DNA from: Mesaphorura yosii | Taxonomy: Eukaryota > Arthropoda > Collembola > Poduromorpha > Tullbergiidae | Length of the DNA stretch: 64,000 bases | Reading direction: 5' to 3' | NCBI GenBank assembly: GCA_009869945.1 | Contig: WIXG01000052.1 | Span: 1 to 64,000, forward strand | Shown here: positions 39,900 through 55,300 of the stretch, piece after piece | Position numbering within the stretch: position 1 is the stretch's first letter | Layout of the letters: every line of letters begins with the position of its first letter | Made by a program: the position numbers and the translations under genes | The notes under the pieces: generated by a model | Seen by the model: only the letters and a program-made list of their open reading frames with translations | The model's database searches: none | What the model was told of the DNA's origin: nothing

Positions 39900-41260
39900 A
39901 CACATAAATAGACACGGCAAGACACGGGTTGATTCGATTTGAGCGAGCGAACGAGCGTAGTTTTCTTATGGGCTGTAGTTCCTGTGCCGTACGCGGCTCG
40001 TTAGTTCCAGCGGTGCAGAGCGCAGCGAGTGGAGGAGAAGGTGGCAGAGAGTTCCATGATATTGACCGAAACTCTGCGGCACGAGGAGAGGGTTCAATGT
40101 CCTCCTCTGATGTATGTATACATTTCAGCATGGTAGAGCGAGGAACAGACTACCCGGAATCGCTTCTCGGTACACACCCATGCCCGGTTTTTCTTTCGCT
40201 CCGGGAGCTTTCAACTCTTGCCGTACAGCGAACGAGGCATAATATTATTGGACTTCCGAAAACCGAAATTGCAACAATAACACTAACAAAAGCATGTATC
40301 CAAACTCGTAACGTTTTGCACCAGCGCCAAAATAGATCCAACAACGCCGATCTTCAAGTCAAGTAGAAAGCTTTACTGCAGTATTCGTAACGCCGAGTCT
40401 CACACTCGTTCAAGCTGCTTTCACCAGAGTAGGGCCTAGCTAGCTATATTACAGAAAGCGTCTGCAGTGTACTTTTACCATTACAACGATTACAACCGTT
40501 ACTTGCACCAAAAGCAGGATTACGAATTACGATTAGGCCAATAGCTGCACCGCCCTGTGCCTGCAGCAACTGTGATTATTTTTATTAACGATAATGCCCC
40601 GAAACGACGACCGACATCCTCTCGCACAGCTTGAACGACCGCTGCTCGCTCATCATCATTACCATGCCCATTATCTCAGTCCCCATCGCATAGCAAAAGA
40701 TATGGAGAAAGTAACAGGCATCAAATTATAACCAAAGAAAGCTTGTACGCACTTTGCAAGTGTAAGAATGAGAACCCGGGCGTTTACTACTCACTGTCTT
40801 CACCCTTTGTTGTTGCTGCGGGCGGTGCGGCATTTCTCCTTCCCACGAGCGAGCGCTGAGCTCGGTTCTGAACTGGATTCTGCAACGCAACGGCCTAGAG
40901 GACGACCTTAAGTGTACTCGGCTTCTGGATCCCATTTCCTTGCAGCTAATCAACCGAGTGCGAGTAAGGAGGCGACGACCTCACAAATTTACAACTGCGG
41001 CAAAAAGTAGACTAGACTCGTAGTGCGGATGCGTTGCTGGTGTCTGTTGTGTAGCAAGTCACTCGCAGAATCCGGCCATGCAGACGTGGAGGGAAAGTAC
41101 AGACGACAGGCGCACACGAGCGCCAGGCAAGGCCCGGGCATTCGCCTCTGCTCCGAGTACTCACTGACAGTCGCAGCCGCCATTGCAGCCCGCGTTCCTT
41201 CTACAACATGAATTATGCGTGAGTGAAAGTGTATGAAATGAAAGCAACCGGCAAGTTCCG
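39900..41260. promoter_or_regulatory. GC-rich, promoter-like segment with a possible tiny first coding exon
   Basis: Compared with its AT-rich surroundings this segment is rich in G, C and CpG. At 41208-41218 on the plus strand an ATG opens MNY-(A) and is cut at once by a strong donor, GTGAGT, at 41219. That combination would fit a 5' UTR plus a very short first coding exon of a gene whose other exons lie far to the right. No downstream exon on the plus strand was identified, so this stays a weak proposal. Confidence 0.2.
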
Positions 41261-44200
41261 AAACCAATATGTCTGGTCATCATCATTGACCTGTACACTG
41301 CGGCTGCTTTGTTGCTGTGCTTCGCCGCATTCAGCCAAAATAAATGTTTTTTAACTTTTTTAAAAAAAAATTGTCGATGTTCTTTTGGGATTGTCCTGAA
41401 AGTTGTTGGCCTCCTTTTAGAGTGCTCGTGCCGTTTCCAATCATTAAAACCAGTGAACTGTCAAGTATCGTCATGACTTTGATAATTATATATTAAAATA
41501 CTTTTTACTTTCTACTTCCTAGTAATACGAGTAATAATAACACGGGTGAGTCTGACTGAGTCCAGTCACTACCGGTTCTAGGTGTCTTTCACTTCCTACT
41601 TTCTCCGTCGTTGCATAATTTTTATTTAAACTTGTGCTGGAGAGTAATGTTTGCATTCTTATATTACTATCGGCTTTACCTTTGGCTTTATATCATACCA
41701 CACCTTGTCTTGCCTTGTTTACAGAGGTCATGCAACTCGAACGAACCCAACTTTTTCCCCATGTAAACTCAAACAAACGTGTCTTGTTTTGTCTTTTCCA
41801 CACTGCCACTCATCGCGTACTGCGTAGTTGGTTGTACTTATTTCCTAATATTTCACTTTCGCGCAAACAGCGCACGATGAAAAAGGTAATTTTAGATTTC
41901 TGCCCTAAGAGAATCAATTTTGAGGTAACTTTCGTTGTTTACGCCTAAGTGGGCTTAAGCAGGGAACAAAATCCTTCCTGGTTGATTTCTCAGTATTTCC
42001 GCAATGCCATATGACAATCAATTTCAATCACTTTTCACCACCATCGCGGGCTGCCACAAGGCATATCTGGGTCGAGCTTTGTTTGGCTCGCAAGACTATG
42101 CAGCGGCGAGACATCCCTTCTACTTGAATTAAATAAGGATTAATAATAGCTCTAGTGGGCTCTCGGGCTGCAGTTCTAGTAAACATTTTCATGAGCGGAT
42201 TTCTCCTGTTCTTAAGCTAAGTATGCGATTCTCTGGCATTAATCCAGTAATTTCGTAGGAGGAATCTGGAATCATTGCCTCCAATGCCACGAAATGTATA
42301 AAAGCCATTGTTTTCTGCAGCTAAAGATACTCTCCTACCCTCAATCTTCGCCAAGGCTAATGGATCGCTTTGGCGATTTAGATTCAAATCTCTCACATGA
42401 AAATTAGACGTTGACTAACAAGCTGATGATAGGTCCAATGTTACAAGCAAGCTTTGTGAACGTCTTTAACGCACAGATCAAGGAATGTGGCCCGATTCAC
42501 GTCTTCGTTTCTACCAGTGCATTATCTAATTGCGAACCAGCATAAAATAGATAGAAGATTGAAAACACAAAGGCCAGAAATTACGAAATCAGCACACCGG
42601 AAATTGTAGTTTTAGTTTTCTCGAAAGAACGGAGCTGGAACTCAAACCTCGGGCGCACGTTTATTGCAATCTCCGGAAAAGTTCATATGATCTTATTAGA
42701 TTAGCACATGCCACATGCAATCAAATTTCTCAACACAAAAGGCTTGGATTTCGAAGAAAATCCAACCATAAACTCGGGAGAGTGGAAAGGACAAAGTTCA
42801 GGCAGAACAAGAAGTTTTTCAATCGCGTGCACAATTGCTAACGAAGTTTACGACTCTCAGCATGAAGCACCGCAATCTCACAAACTCTTGATTTCGAGTG
42901 CACGCTCGTGTGACTCTTGTTAGCTCTGTCAATTTTGGCATTGGCTCTGGATGCATAAAATATTTCCACGTGGAATGAAGACGAAGAATGTTGAATGTTT
43001 TCGTAAACTTTGAACTGTTTACGGCTTTCGGATTGTTTGTCTTGCCGTCTACCACTTAACACAGTTCGTTCTTATTTTATTTGGCTTCTGTCTCAAAATG
43101 ATACAAGTGAATTAAGTCTATTGTCCTAGGCTAATGTGGTCTAGATTTAAGTCTGAATTCTTCATTACACGACAAAAGTCGCCACGAATCTTCAATAACA
43201 AAAAGGCAATAAATATTGCTGTAATGTTTACATTAGCGAAGTAGGGCGAGGCGAAGGCAAGTGAAGGTGGTGAATATGTTTTTTCCACATTCTTAATAGT
43301 GCGACAAAATCATTGTCACATGATTTCTGGGTTGGAAATAGGTAAAAAAAAAGACTTTACTTCGACGTAGTCTTCAAAGGGCACCTCAAGATTAGCAGTT
43401 TCCAAGGCCAACACAAGAATGTGTAATATTTTTTTCCAAAAAGTGGTTTTTATTGGCCCACAAAATGCGATTTAGTGCGACAAGTTTTGCAAAAGTGCAA
43501 TATAAAATGCGATAAGAAAATGACGAATTTGACTTATTTAAGGATTTGTATTTGTTGAAATACACATCTGATTCACAAAATAATTAAACAGACTACCCGG
43601 AGTCGCAATCAGCATAAGAATTCGCAGAATTTCGGGCAGATTTTCTGTTTAATGCGACGAAACTCGCTATTTAAAAAAGCGTATAGTGTTTTTTATGTGA
43701 TGGCATATCAGCTAAATTAGTTTATCAGTGTTTGAAACATCTAGATCCCAAATATCTCACGGCCAACATGGGATCACAAGAAAAAGTGCTCTAAAGTATG
43801 TTTAGTGTTGGCCTTGGTAATTTCTATTTCGATTACCAGGAACCGTATGTGTTGTCGGTCAAACATCAATGTGCAAAATTTGAAGATTTAATTACATTTC
43901 TGGCAGCTGCAATTCTGGAAGTGCGATTTGGACAGGTAATAGGTGACAGAACCGATTTAAGAGCAGAATTCAAAGTTACAACCACTTGCAAAGAAATGCG
44001 ACTCATTGTTATTATGCGTTGGCTTTTTGCTGTTGCATAATGTAAAGAATATTTCGAAGAAATTATGATAATTTGAGAATTTGCTCGATGTGGTATACTT
44101 GCATTCTATCGAAATACGAAACACGATACCCGATGAATGCGTTTGTTTTTAAATGATCCACAGCTCGACCCTCTTCTTTGGGCACAAGAAAGATACGATA

Positions 44201-47200
44201 CGATACGTAACGATAAAGCAGATCAAGCCAAAAAATGAACTCGGTGCAACTCGGAACTCTGTATTCTGGCTAATCTTGATGCCAGACATGCCAGCATGAG
44301 ACATACTGCAGCCTAGGCGTTTAGGTTTAATGTCCCCAGCGTATTTCATTCTGTAACACAATTATGGCCAGAATATATTACAGAGTGAGTTTAATGCGCA
44401 TTTGAGTATCAAGAAATACAAGCGCTACGCATACGAATAAAATGAAGTGGTTTAAATTGAGAACTTTGTTATTGCTGGCTTGGCCAAGGTATGCTAATCA
44501 TTCGTAGGAAACTTGCATGATATATGCGATGCCAGAGAGCAAAAAATCTCAAGGTTTCTCGTTGTCGCCATTAAAAATGGTAACTTTAGTGGAGGACAAT
44601 GGACTTTGAGATGACCGACGGAGGATATTTTCACACACAATATGATTTGCAGGTTTCACTTGAATCGGCCAAAAACAAGAGCCAGTCGAGGGTTTGTAGA
44701 TCGACAATTAAGATATTCAGAGCGCCTCTCGCGTCAGGACGAAATTATTCAGGTGCATCGATCAGCAGAAGAGGAAAACAATGTTACAAATCTGTTGCTT
44801 GAGGTTGAACGATCAAGTCACGGTTCAACAGTGCTGCTGCGGTATGGGAAAAGCACGCTGTGGCTGTGCGCGATGACGATGATTATGCATGATGAAAAGC
44901 TTCGATTTCAGAATCTGAATTCCACTGCAAACCACCCACTCATAAAATATTACGTTACGTGTTGTTCAGTCGAGAGATCGGGCCCAAGACCAAGATCAGT
45001 CTGTCAGCCTGCTGTAATGCAGTGCAAGCGCTCGAGTCCATGTGATCGTCATGTAACAATAATTTGAATTGTATGAAAAAGATAAATAACCTTAAGGCAT
45101 TCTTTCAATCATCAAAAAGAGCATTAAAAAGCTCAAAGCAGAGCAACCGTGCAGAGAATGAATGCAAGCACTCGCTCCTAGCCGGCTGCTTACTTGACTC
45201 GAGGATAACAATAATGTAACAACAAATTATGCCTCCAAGAGTGAGAAACACAGTCTTTCCATTGCATTTTACTCGGCCAGGGCTTTGTGAATTGTGCGAT
45301 GATGATGAGATGAGGCTGGGTGATGGAATGCTCGCTTTTTTGTCGAGGAAAAGAGTTCAAGGCAGCACAGCTTTCCATGTGCGAACAGAAACAACTAAAA
45401 ATGAATGTGAATAGTAATTGAGACTTGCAATCAACAATCATACCTCCTGCTTGTTTCGACTGGGGCTCAGGCTTTGGTCTCTTTCTCTTGTTCCGAGTCT
45501 TTGTCTGAGGACTTCGCTCTCATAAAACGAAACAGGAACATAGCAATTGCATTTTAAAATATTGACAAGTTACAGACACGAGCCAATTAGCAGAGTGCGC
45601 TAATTCTCGATTGCTTGTCATGCAAATCACAATTTACAAGAATTAGAAATGTAAAACATTGCCGTATTTAAATATGCAAACGTCTAACTGTTGTGCCAAT
45701 TGCGTTGCTTATTACCTTAATTACCAGTCTAGCCAGAAATCCTGAAACCTTCAATGGGAATGGGCCTTGAACTCATGGCCATTCAATTCTAATTCATAGG
45801 CAGTCGGGCATGGTCACGTTACACGGCGACCCAACCATGAAATAAAATATGCACACGACATAATGATACAAGCTCACATCGTGAGGCAATGTACAGCGGC
45901 GATACATAATGATATGAGGAAACTTCTACTGCAATGCCGATGTTCCAGAAATAAACGTTACCCATTTCCACATCGCTGTCAAACCGGCAGCTTTTATTAA
46001 CCCACAGAAATGCACGCGGCCCGGCGCATGCGACGACCGGTTTGCAACTTGGTTGCACAGGAAAATGTACAAGGAACTTTTTCTAGAATTCGGAACGCCG
46101 AGAACAAATTGCAACATTCCAGCACACATTGGCAGGAGGCAGAAACATCAAGCAGGAGCCACGGGTTACAGAATTCACTGAACGTCTAGGAGGTTTAAAT
46201 TTGCTTTCTCTTCTCTTTGTACTTCTACTTAGCTTGAAGCGCTGAAGAAGTTTCAGCCTGTCGTACTGTAAGGCGATTACTTTTATGTTTGAAGTTCTTA
46301 GCCATTCCAAGAAAGAAAGCTGCTTTGTGCTTCTTTTTCAATCTCTGGAGCATAGGCGATTCCAGAATCGCGTTGCACTGGTATATTTGAAGCTAGAGGT
46401 CATGCAGGTCAAACTCTAGTCGGACTAAAACCGGCGTTCGCTCCGACTAGCACTCGTTGTGGTTTGCTGCGAGTAATGGTGCTAGTGCAGCGTCCGCTTC
46501 CAGTTACCGAATCTGTACTTAAGCTTATTACATAAGTCGAGCACACGTAAAATGGAATGAAGAGCCATTTCATCATTCGATGAATACACGCTATAATTGA
46601 AGCGTGTTACTTGTGTTGAGGGTTTCGGCGTCCCAGCGTTATCTGCGTTCGGCAGAAACTTTCTTTTGAATTTTTAAAGAGAGATGCATGAAGAGGCACC
46701 GATGATGAATGGGTCTATCTTTAAAATTGCACTGCATGGAATTATGAGATGACTGGGCTGAAGACAACCAAGATGAGGTTCTGCTTTCCTTTTACTCGTT
46801 GTGTTTGTGCTCTTCTTCATAAAATATTTTATGCAGCCGTTCATATTGAATGAGAAGAGAACAAGAACGCGAAAGAGACTCGGCGGCGAGAACTTTCAGG
46901 CAATTTCACAACGAAGTCGACGCGTGACTTGATTGGGCCGTCGTCTTCAAATTATTTAAATAAGGTTTTCCACAAGAGTGAGGCTGAAAAACGGAGCTGA
47001 GCTTTGCCACCTCGTTAAGGTGGAATTTCGTTCTAATCCCTCTGCCTTGCCTAGCTGAAATATTTTTGACTTTCACTTTCATTGATCATTTCATCTCTCT
47101 CAAAATTGCTGAGCTATTCGATTCTTTATTATTTTCCTTGACATCTCGAACCGTGAACATAATGCACTTGGCGTCTAATTCCGGGCCATGGCAGGCAGTA

Positions 47201-50200
47201 CCCTGCTCCATTGTACCACACGTCGTCAGTCATTCGCATTTTCTTATTTCTGGAAATATTGGCTCGGCGTAATAACAGCAGTCAATTCAGCAGCAACAAC
47301 ACCGACTAAGCGAAATGATTGAGCCTGTAGAAACGCGAGAAATGCAGCGAACATGTACATCGACACAACGCACAGCAGTGTGTGTAGAAAAAATTGTGGC
47401 ACGTGGAGAGGGTTCGGCTGGGTCCTCTCTCCGTCCAAATTTGTTCACTCTTCTCCCGAAAACGAGTTGAAAAAGTCCAACTTGAACTCTTCTTACTTTC
47501 CATCCGCCTGATGCCGTGGAGCGTGGATGCATTGCACCGCAGAGAGCAGCGACAGAAAGTTCCCAGAAGCAAAAGTGAGCGTGAGATGCGAGAGACGTGA
47601 AGAGGTAATATATGGACCCGACTTTACCCGGGTTTTATGCGAGTAGTCGGATCCAGAGAGCAGGCAGGGCGTCGAGTCTTTCTCTGCTCTGGTCTCCAGC
47701 CATGCACGATATCTATCTAGATTACTATTACTCTGCCTCTGCCTTTGTCGTACTTTACTACCTTCCGGATAAATGCTGGCACAAGAATCTCGCAAAGTAG
47801 ATAGCAGAGCACTTTATATTCTTCGGCTGCCGTTGCCTGCCATGCATTACCGCTTCGAGGTTTTGTATGCGGAACAATTCTGCGACTCCGCCTAAAACAT
47901 TTCAACATCAAAGTTACACGACGCTTGCACTTGCTATAATAGAATACGAAATTCACTATGCTGCCCCTGTAGATAAGCAGGCTTTCTCCGCAGTGCAAGA
48001 CAGGAGTTGCTGTTGCCGCTGCACTGTTGCTGAAATAGAGAGAAAGGTGATACAATATTTATACATGGAATGATTGCGGCATGAATTGGATTTGTTAGCC
48101 TGAAAGGGATTCCAGAGCTCGGCCTAATTGTCGCATCTCGCGTACATACCTGTGCAATTATGCATGGTACGGTGCACGGCTTTGGAATACTCGTGACTGC
48201 GGCTCGGTGTGGGAATCGGAGTCGGCTCCGAGAAGGGAAATTGCACATGACTAAATGAAAGGCTCAAGAGAATTCATTACACGTGTCGTCCAAAAGCGTC
48301 AGCCGAGTAACCGTGATAGTCAAAGCGACTGTCTTTCTCCGCACGTCTTCAGACATGCTCGATAGATTCCACTGGAAATGCAAATCAAACGAACATGAAA
48401 AGGTCAATCAAACCGGCCTCGCTCATACAAGCATTGCGACTGACGTGTCAATGGCATAGATTGACGGTTGGTTGTCTCGCTCGTTCACTTTCTTATCTGA
48501 GCCGCATTTTATTGGATTCCTTTTACGACATGACGTATTCCGCTTTAATGATAGCGATGGCCTTCATTACTCTCTATTCACATTGACGCAGTCACTGGAA
48601 AGCATTGGCAATAAAATTCAAAGACAAAGTGGTTGCAATTCTCGCTTTGCTACTGCACTTTTCCACGTCTATCGCCCAAGAGTGACTGTGACGTGCACAA
48701 GTGAATTCGACTGAAGCTTCGTAAGTCAAGCGTACATGGCGCATGGCTGTGCTTTCTCCCAGAATCATTGCATATAGGAGCTGGAGGTTGCCGGAGTCAA
48801 AAGGTGCAACTTCAATTTGGCTTGATGTGATTTTTCCTTCAGCTTGACTAAACTGTTTTCATTGATCCGTCGGCGCGTGTGGAGTGCATCGTTCGTAGGT
48901 AATGCGTTACGACCACGGGGTGTAATCACAAGCAATGTACAGTGTGTCCATGTCCAACTTCCGTGTCTGTTTCTCCGCGTGAAAATCCAATAAGACTAAA
49001 AACAAGAATTCTCAGAAAGAGTGGACACAAACACAACGGACAAAGGCATGGCTACTTTTGTAATGCGTTAGAATAATAAGATTTAGATTGACATTTCAGA
49101 CGCCTGAGCTAAAGTACAAAAGGATTTTACTCTTGTCTGACAGCCTTTCGGATGAGCTGACACGACACGTCGTGGAGGTTAACTAAAGTCTAGAAGAGCA
49201 GTGCTGGCATTTGAACCTTTGCCTTTTGCAATTATAATTAGTGCGGCTAGGATCTTCCAAGAAAGAGGAAGTCCACATTTGGTACATTATTGGAGAAGAA
49301 CGAGTCTTTATATACTGAATTAATAATTAAAAGAAAGCGGTTCAACTTGAGTAAAAGTTCAGAATCCGATGCCTTGTATTAATAAGACCAATGCATGGAA
49401 ATTTCCCTGCTCAATTGCGTTTCGATCTCGCAATCCGCAAACATTTCAAACGAGGGGCTGCTCGAAGCGATGAGAGCTTGAGATTATCAGACAGTGAAAA
49501 GAAGAAAGTCGAGAGCCGAGATCCAAACAGCAAGACGAGTCGAGTACATAAAGAAAAAATAAGTCCAAAAATTCAATAATAAAATAATTTGAAACACTAT
49601 TTTTAGGCCGTGTAATACGCCAAGTCATAAAGTGCTAGAAGCAGCACATTAGTGGGGCGCGCATTGCTGTTTATGCTGCTGATGCCTGTCTGCAGGAAAC
49701 AGCGAGTGGTGCTATAAAGTCTACTGCACGGGAAAGCAATGATCATTATCACATGCAGACAGCCGAGTTACCAAGATGCTGGAGGTTTGAGAGTGAGAAT
49801 GTATATTTACTTTCTCCAGAAACACTTGCGTTTGCATTGCTTGAGAAAAGCAGCGTTGGCTGTTCTGAGTGAGCTCGCTCAATAAATCCATATTACAAAT
49901 CTCTACGTCTGCTTGGATGCGATCAAGTTGCTGCATAGGCAAATGAGGAAGGATGAGACGCAGGGCGCATCGGAGGAGACGAGACAAAAATCAATTTAGA
50001 AAATTCATATTTTCGTTCTTTCTTCCGAGAAATACAGCAGGGACGAGAGATTGTGTGCACAGGGGAAAATCTCATAAAACCGGGCTAAAAATATCTCAAT
50101 CGAAGCCTCAGCAGCGTCAGTACGAAGAATATCCACAGCGACTGGGTCGATCCATTCGATTCGAGAAAAGTGAAAATTTGATACCTGGTGAAATTCGACG

Positions 50201-52261
50201 AATCCTTCTGTTCATTTCGCGTACACCTGACGGCCACCCCATTAATCAATGGAGAGCATTTAACAAAGACATTTCGATGAATTAATCATCTTGGATTCCA
50301 GGAACTTTCAAGACGAAAGTGATACTTGGAACGTTGGAGCCACTATTGTATTCTTGTAGCATAACTATAAAACGCAAACTTTTCCATTAGTGTGTTTACA
50401 ATATTTTCGCAGCATTTTGAAAATCTGACAAGTTCTCAGCAGCCATACACAGGCACGGAGAAGGATACGCATAACATCAGATAATTGTTTGGAAGATGAC
50501 AATCAGAAATATTATGTAAGCGAAACAATCTGAAGCCTGACGATGCTTCGGGGACCTGGAAAATGTGGCTGAAACCTAAAATTATCAGAGCCCAGTTCAG
50601 TCAGCGATATTTGGCTTTGGCCGACTCAACAACACGATGATCAAATGTGAAAGTTGACATTAAGTTGCCGAATTTGATTATCATTGCTGATGCTGAACTC
50701 TCAGAAAAGCCATCACATGATTGGACGAATCCATGCCCTTCCTCTGCTTCTGTGTTAGCAATTTATCAAAGCGAGTGCATCGCATCAGTCGTGTCTAGTG
50801 TCTAAAAATATCCCGCACTGCATTAATAACATGAAATTTATCTCATCGAACATGTTTAACCCTTCCCTTCCTTTTCCTCATTTAAGACTGCACTAACACA
50901 CATCGATCATTCAAACACGTTCTTGAAGCGACCACGCCACGGCTCGTCTCAAACACTCGAGCTCTGCGGAGACAATGCACTTAAGCGCGAAATATTTCAG
51001 GCAGAAGCAGCAACAACCACACACAGGACACACTGCAATTATGCTGTTATACCATCACATCATGCGGCATTACATTACCTTACCAAATTCATGCTGTTGA
51101 CAGTTTGAGTCATTAGTTTGCGTTTGGGCTGATGCCCTTCCTCGCCTCGCCGTAAAAAAGACGAATCTTCCAAAAATGCAGCACGACGCAGTTCACAATG
51201 TACGGGGCAAATGCTCGAGTTTGTACGGAAAAGAATGCACTTCTTCACTCACGATAACGTGCACATTTTTGCGACTTTACAAGTTACAAAAATAACATGT
51301 AAAAATAAGGTTGTTGATCTCTGGCTGCTGCCTGCGTGCGTTCTCTGTGTCATGCTAATGGAGTCAGCAGATTATTTTCATCTATCAATTGTGAATGCTG
51401 ATGTCGAGGCAAATGTCGGGATGCTGCAGATGGTGATAGGCTGATTCAATGTATTCATCAGGAAGAGGAAACAACTCATTATTGTTATTGTTGTACACAT
51501 ACGATAAGCATGTTGGCTGAATTGCCTCATGAGACCAGACGTCCGTCTAATCTAATATGCAGCCAATGTTATGAAATATGAATTCAAGTGGATCGAGAGA
51601 ATAACGCATGCACACTGCGGGATGAAAATTGAATACGCTTCCATTATGTTCCAGAACAGTTTCTTCGTCGTTAAATGCTCACCTTTCTTTCAAGTTCCAT
51701 CCTCCTTTCACGGGACGCGTTGAATTCTTGTCAGCAACTGGCTTGCTGGTAAATTAAATCTGAAATTTTGAGTGTTCACTCCGTCCTGCCGTTGTCACTG
51801 CGCATTTGAGCCTAAATCGGGACTCCACTCCCGAACACACAAATCTCGAGCGATATTATCTCATGAAACACAGAAATGATGGCGTGACACGAACGCTCAG
51901 TTAAAAAGAAGAGTGATAATTCATGTGGTGCGAATGTCAGCTGTAGTTGGCTCGAAGTCGGCGTTCAGTCACTTGAACAAAGTACTTAGAAAGCAGAAAG
52001 AAGTCTTAGCAGTTTCGTGTGCTGTCAACAAATCTCGACAAAGACGGCTGCAAATTTAATTGGATTTTGCCGTTTTCTCCTCGCTCACTCGACCTCGGCA
52101 CGTGGAGACGCAGAATGTAGTAAATAAATACACAAGTTCTCCAGAAAGGTTCACTCGTGATGCTTGGAAATGAGACACCCGTCAATGCGTCAAAGGTGAA
52201 GATGGAAATAACTTGACACGAGAGCGCATTTTCTCAATAAACATGAAATATGAATTTTATT

Positions 52262-52318
52262 AAAAGATCATAATAATGTAGTAATAATAATGGATAAATG
52301 GTAATAGTAGTAGTAGTC
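52262..52318. repeat. Imperfect TAA/TAG triplet repeat
   Basis: A run of AATAAT, GTAGTAATAATAATGG and GTAGTAGTAGT units forms a degenerate trinucleotide microsatellite in AT-rich intergenic DNA. Confidence 0.5.
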
Positions 52319-55300
52319 TTTAAATTGGGTTTACACATCAATTCAAACCTTTGCTCACTGAATTATTTACCATGTACAACTTGCAACTTGCTCTAAGCTT
52401 ATGTACACATACGAAAGCATACTAAATCTTGTTCCTCTTCTTGCTTTAGCATTTTGCGGAGTCTCGGATGAACAAAAGTGTGTCCCAATTGTAATCGACA
52501 GGAAATTGGTTCGCACGCACAGAATTTAGGGGTTTTAAGGTAACTAAAGTAGTAATACAATTTAAAATACCATGTTTCTTGTTATAAGAATAAAATGAAC
52601 AAATATAATCTATGTTTAGCACAAAAAGAATTTCCATTTCGTCACATAAAGAAATATAATCATATAATTTCTCTATTTAAAATAAAACTTCAAATATTTT
52701 CACGTGGGTTTAAAAAATAGAAACTTGTGGCTCGTCTACTAAATAATAGTAATAGGATAACATTTTCGTAGGAGTAACTAATATAAATATAAATAAAATG
52801 TGTTAATAAATATATAAATCCGTGAATCGTAATTAATAATACTTTTTTCTTTCAATTCCGAGGTTTCTGGTTTCGTACTTTGCTAATAATGTCATAATGT
52901 GTTGACGCTGGAAAATGTAAAAGGAAATTTCTTAGGTGGCTTTGAAATTGAAAGATTAGAATAAATTGTGTGGGCGAAAGGTACCGGCAAATATTTAATA
53001 AACGCGAATGCGCATGAATCGAGAACAAGATGTATGTAGATACCAAACCAGATTATAGATATTACACACGTACACCAAACTCCGTAGCCTAAATAGCACA
53101 AGCACAATGACAGACGCCATTAAACCAACAACCAACCTACGAACCCTCACGTTATTACCTTGCTACCATCGTGGTTAATGAAAGCCTGCCAAAATCATTC
53201 CGAAATAGTCTCTACACATTCTTGATGCTCGCTGCGTGCACAGTTTGAGTGATTGTTTGCAGTTAATCATCGCATTGTTGTAAATTGTAGCTAGACTCAT
53301 AAATAAATTCTTTGCTTTCTATCAAAGTGTTTTCACAGCAGTTGGGTTTCCGTGCAGCCATTGAAAATGAATTGTACACTCGGTTCTCGGTTTGCAAATT
53401 ACAACAATACAGTGATCGCAATAATGATAGGAATAATATACTTTACTTTGTAGTAAATAAATTCATCTGTTAATAGTTTTCTTAGACTTTTCTTTAATTT
53501 TCTCTGCGTCCGCCACTCCTTCCCGCCTAAATAGCAATTGTACTTATAAACTTTCTTTGCACTACCACTCATAAATCGTTAAAGTTAATTAAAGTTTTCA
53601 AACATCACCTGAACATTTCGAAAAGGGTAAGATTCCTACTCGTCTACCTTCTAGTACGTTCCAACAGCAAAATGCGCCTGCTTTCTCCTTGCTAATTCAG
53701 AACTCGTCACACTCTTCGCTCTGGTCTGCTCTATCCACCATTGTGATTTCACTATTCGCAATTCAGCTAGCATCAGCATGCAATTACACATGCACTCAAA
53801 GCTTCTTAATTCCTGCCTTCTTCACTTCTTCGTTTTTACTCATTTCTTTAACATTATTGATTAGTACGTATATTCGTTTCCGAATCCCCTATCAATAGAA
53901 TACTCGACGAGAGACAGAATTTAGAGTTCACTTCAAAGAACCGTGCACATACCATACGTTACGCTGAACGCAACCCAACTCCAAGAGACGTAACTTTAGT
54001 GCTTAATGTTAATTTTTATTTTACAGTGAAACCGGTAAATGTTGAACAACTCTGCACTTGTGCTGTGCGAAATCAACTTGCGTCAATTACGCACAGCATG
54101 CAGACGCCTTTAACCCTAATAAATGCATGTTTAGTATTTACAAGTACGACACCGAAAGCGAACCCTTGAAGGTTGAATTCGTTTTAGCTTGCATTCTTAG
54201 AAGTAAAGTGATGTTGGCTAGTGGTGCGCATTTCTCGTCATCTTCAATGTCTGCTCAATCCTAGAAAAAGTAACTCCCAAAATTCGTTATTTATGCAAGT
54301 AGAAGTAAAAAATTCAACATCTGCAAAATTTTGAAACTTTATCAATTTTTGATTCTTTCATATTGAGCAAAGATTTCATTTTTAGTTCAATGTTCATGGC
54401 GTGCCAATTGCATTCAAAACTGTCGTCTGCTTTTGCTTTCGCTAGAAATTCGTTCGACAAAGAAGACGGGAGAGAAAGTGAACGCTTCCCGTAACCTACG
54501 AATACGAATACTGCAAATTGGGACTAAAATGTAAGCAAGGTTTTCTTCACAGCCTCACACAGTTTGGTTGCATTGTATTGCAATTTTTACAGGTGGTAGT
54601 TGATGACCAACTCCTGATAACCTTTCTCTTCCCTACTCCTCTGTCTATCACATTTAAATCATGCAAGGTCCTACTTCTAGGGATATGCATCTAACTTTAT
54701 TAGAACTCCTCGGATCATCGCATCTATCACACATGCACTCTACTTGCTTCAAGTCAACGCACACGACACACGAGTCTAGTCGAATAGGATTGCAAAAGTT
54801 ATCGCGTAATGTACAAATATAAAAGGTTACAAAATAAATAAAGTTTATAGTTCTTATGATCCACGTCTCTTTGTACATCTTTAACCGTAAAAATGAAAAT
54901 CATATCAAAATACCTCACGCTTCTAAACTATAATTCAGTGACCTTTGGATTTTTAATTTTTATGTTTTTGTGAGTTGGCCTCGACATGGGCAACGAGATT
55001 AAATGATTTGAATAAGCTGAGACGGGTTCTAAATTTAGTATAAAAATTGCATATATTTTCCACGATGATGAGAGATGAGTCTGGCGTGCGTCCTGAAAGG
55101 ACCAGTTTGTTCATCTACGCATGCAAGTTTGTAAAATGATTATCAAGTAAATGCAAATGCGATGCAAAATGAAACGATTTCATTTTTCAGTCCGCTACGA
55201 CACGACACAAGGATACGAACAACGCGAGAGGTACGTTAATGTATACCAGTATTATTAGTCAGTCCAGAACCCAAAAGCAAGGTGAAGATGATCAGATCGT

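Noticed and set aside
44185-44210. GATAC repeat run as a satellite
   Set aside because: Only three or four units; too short to call more than simple sequence.
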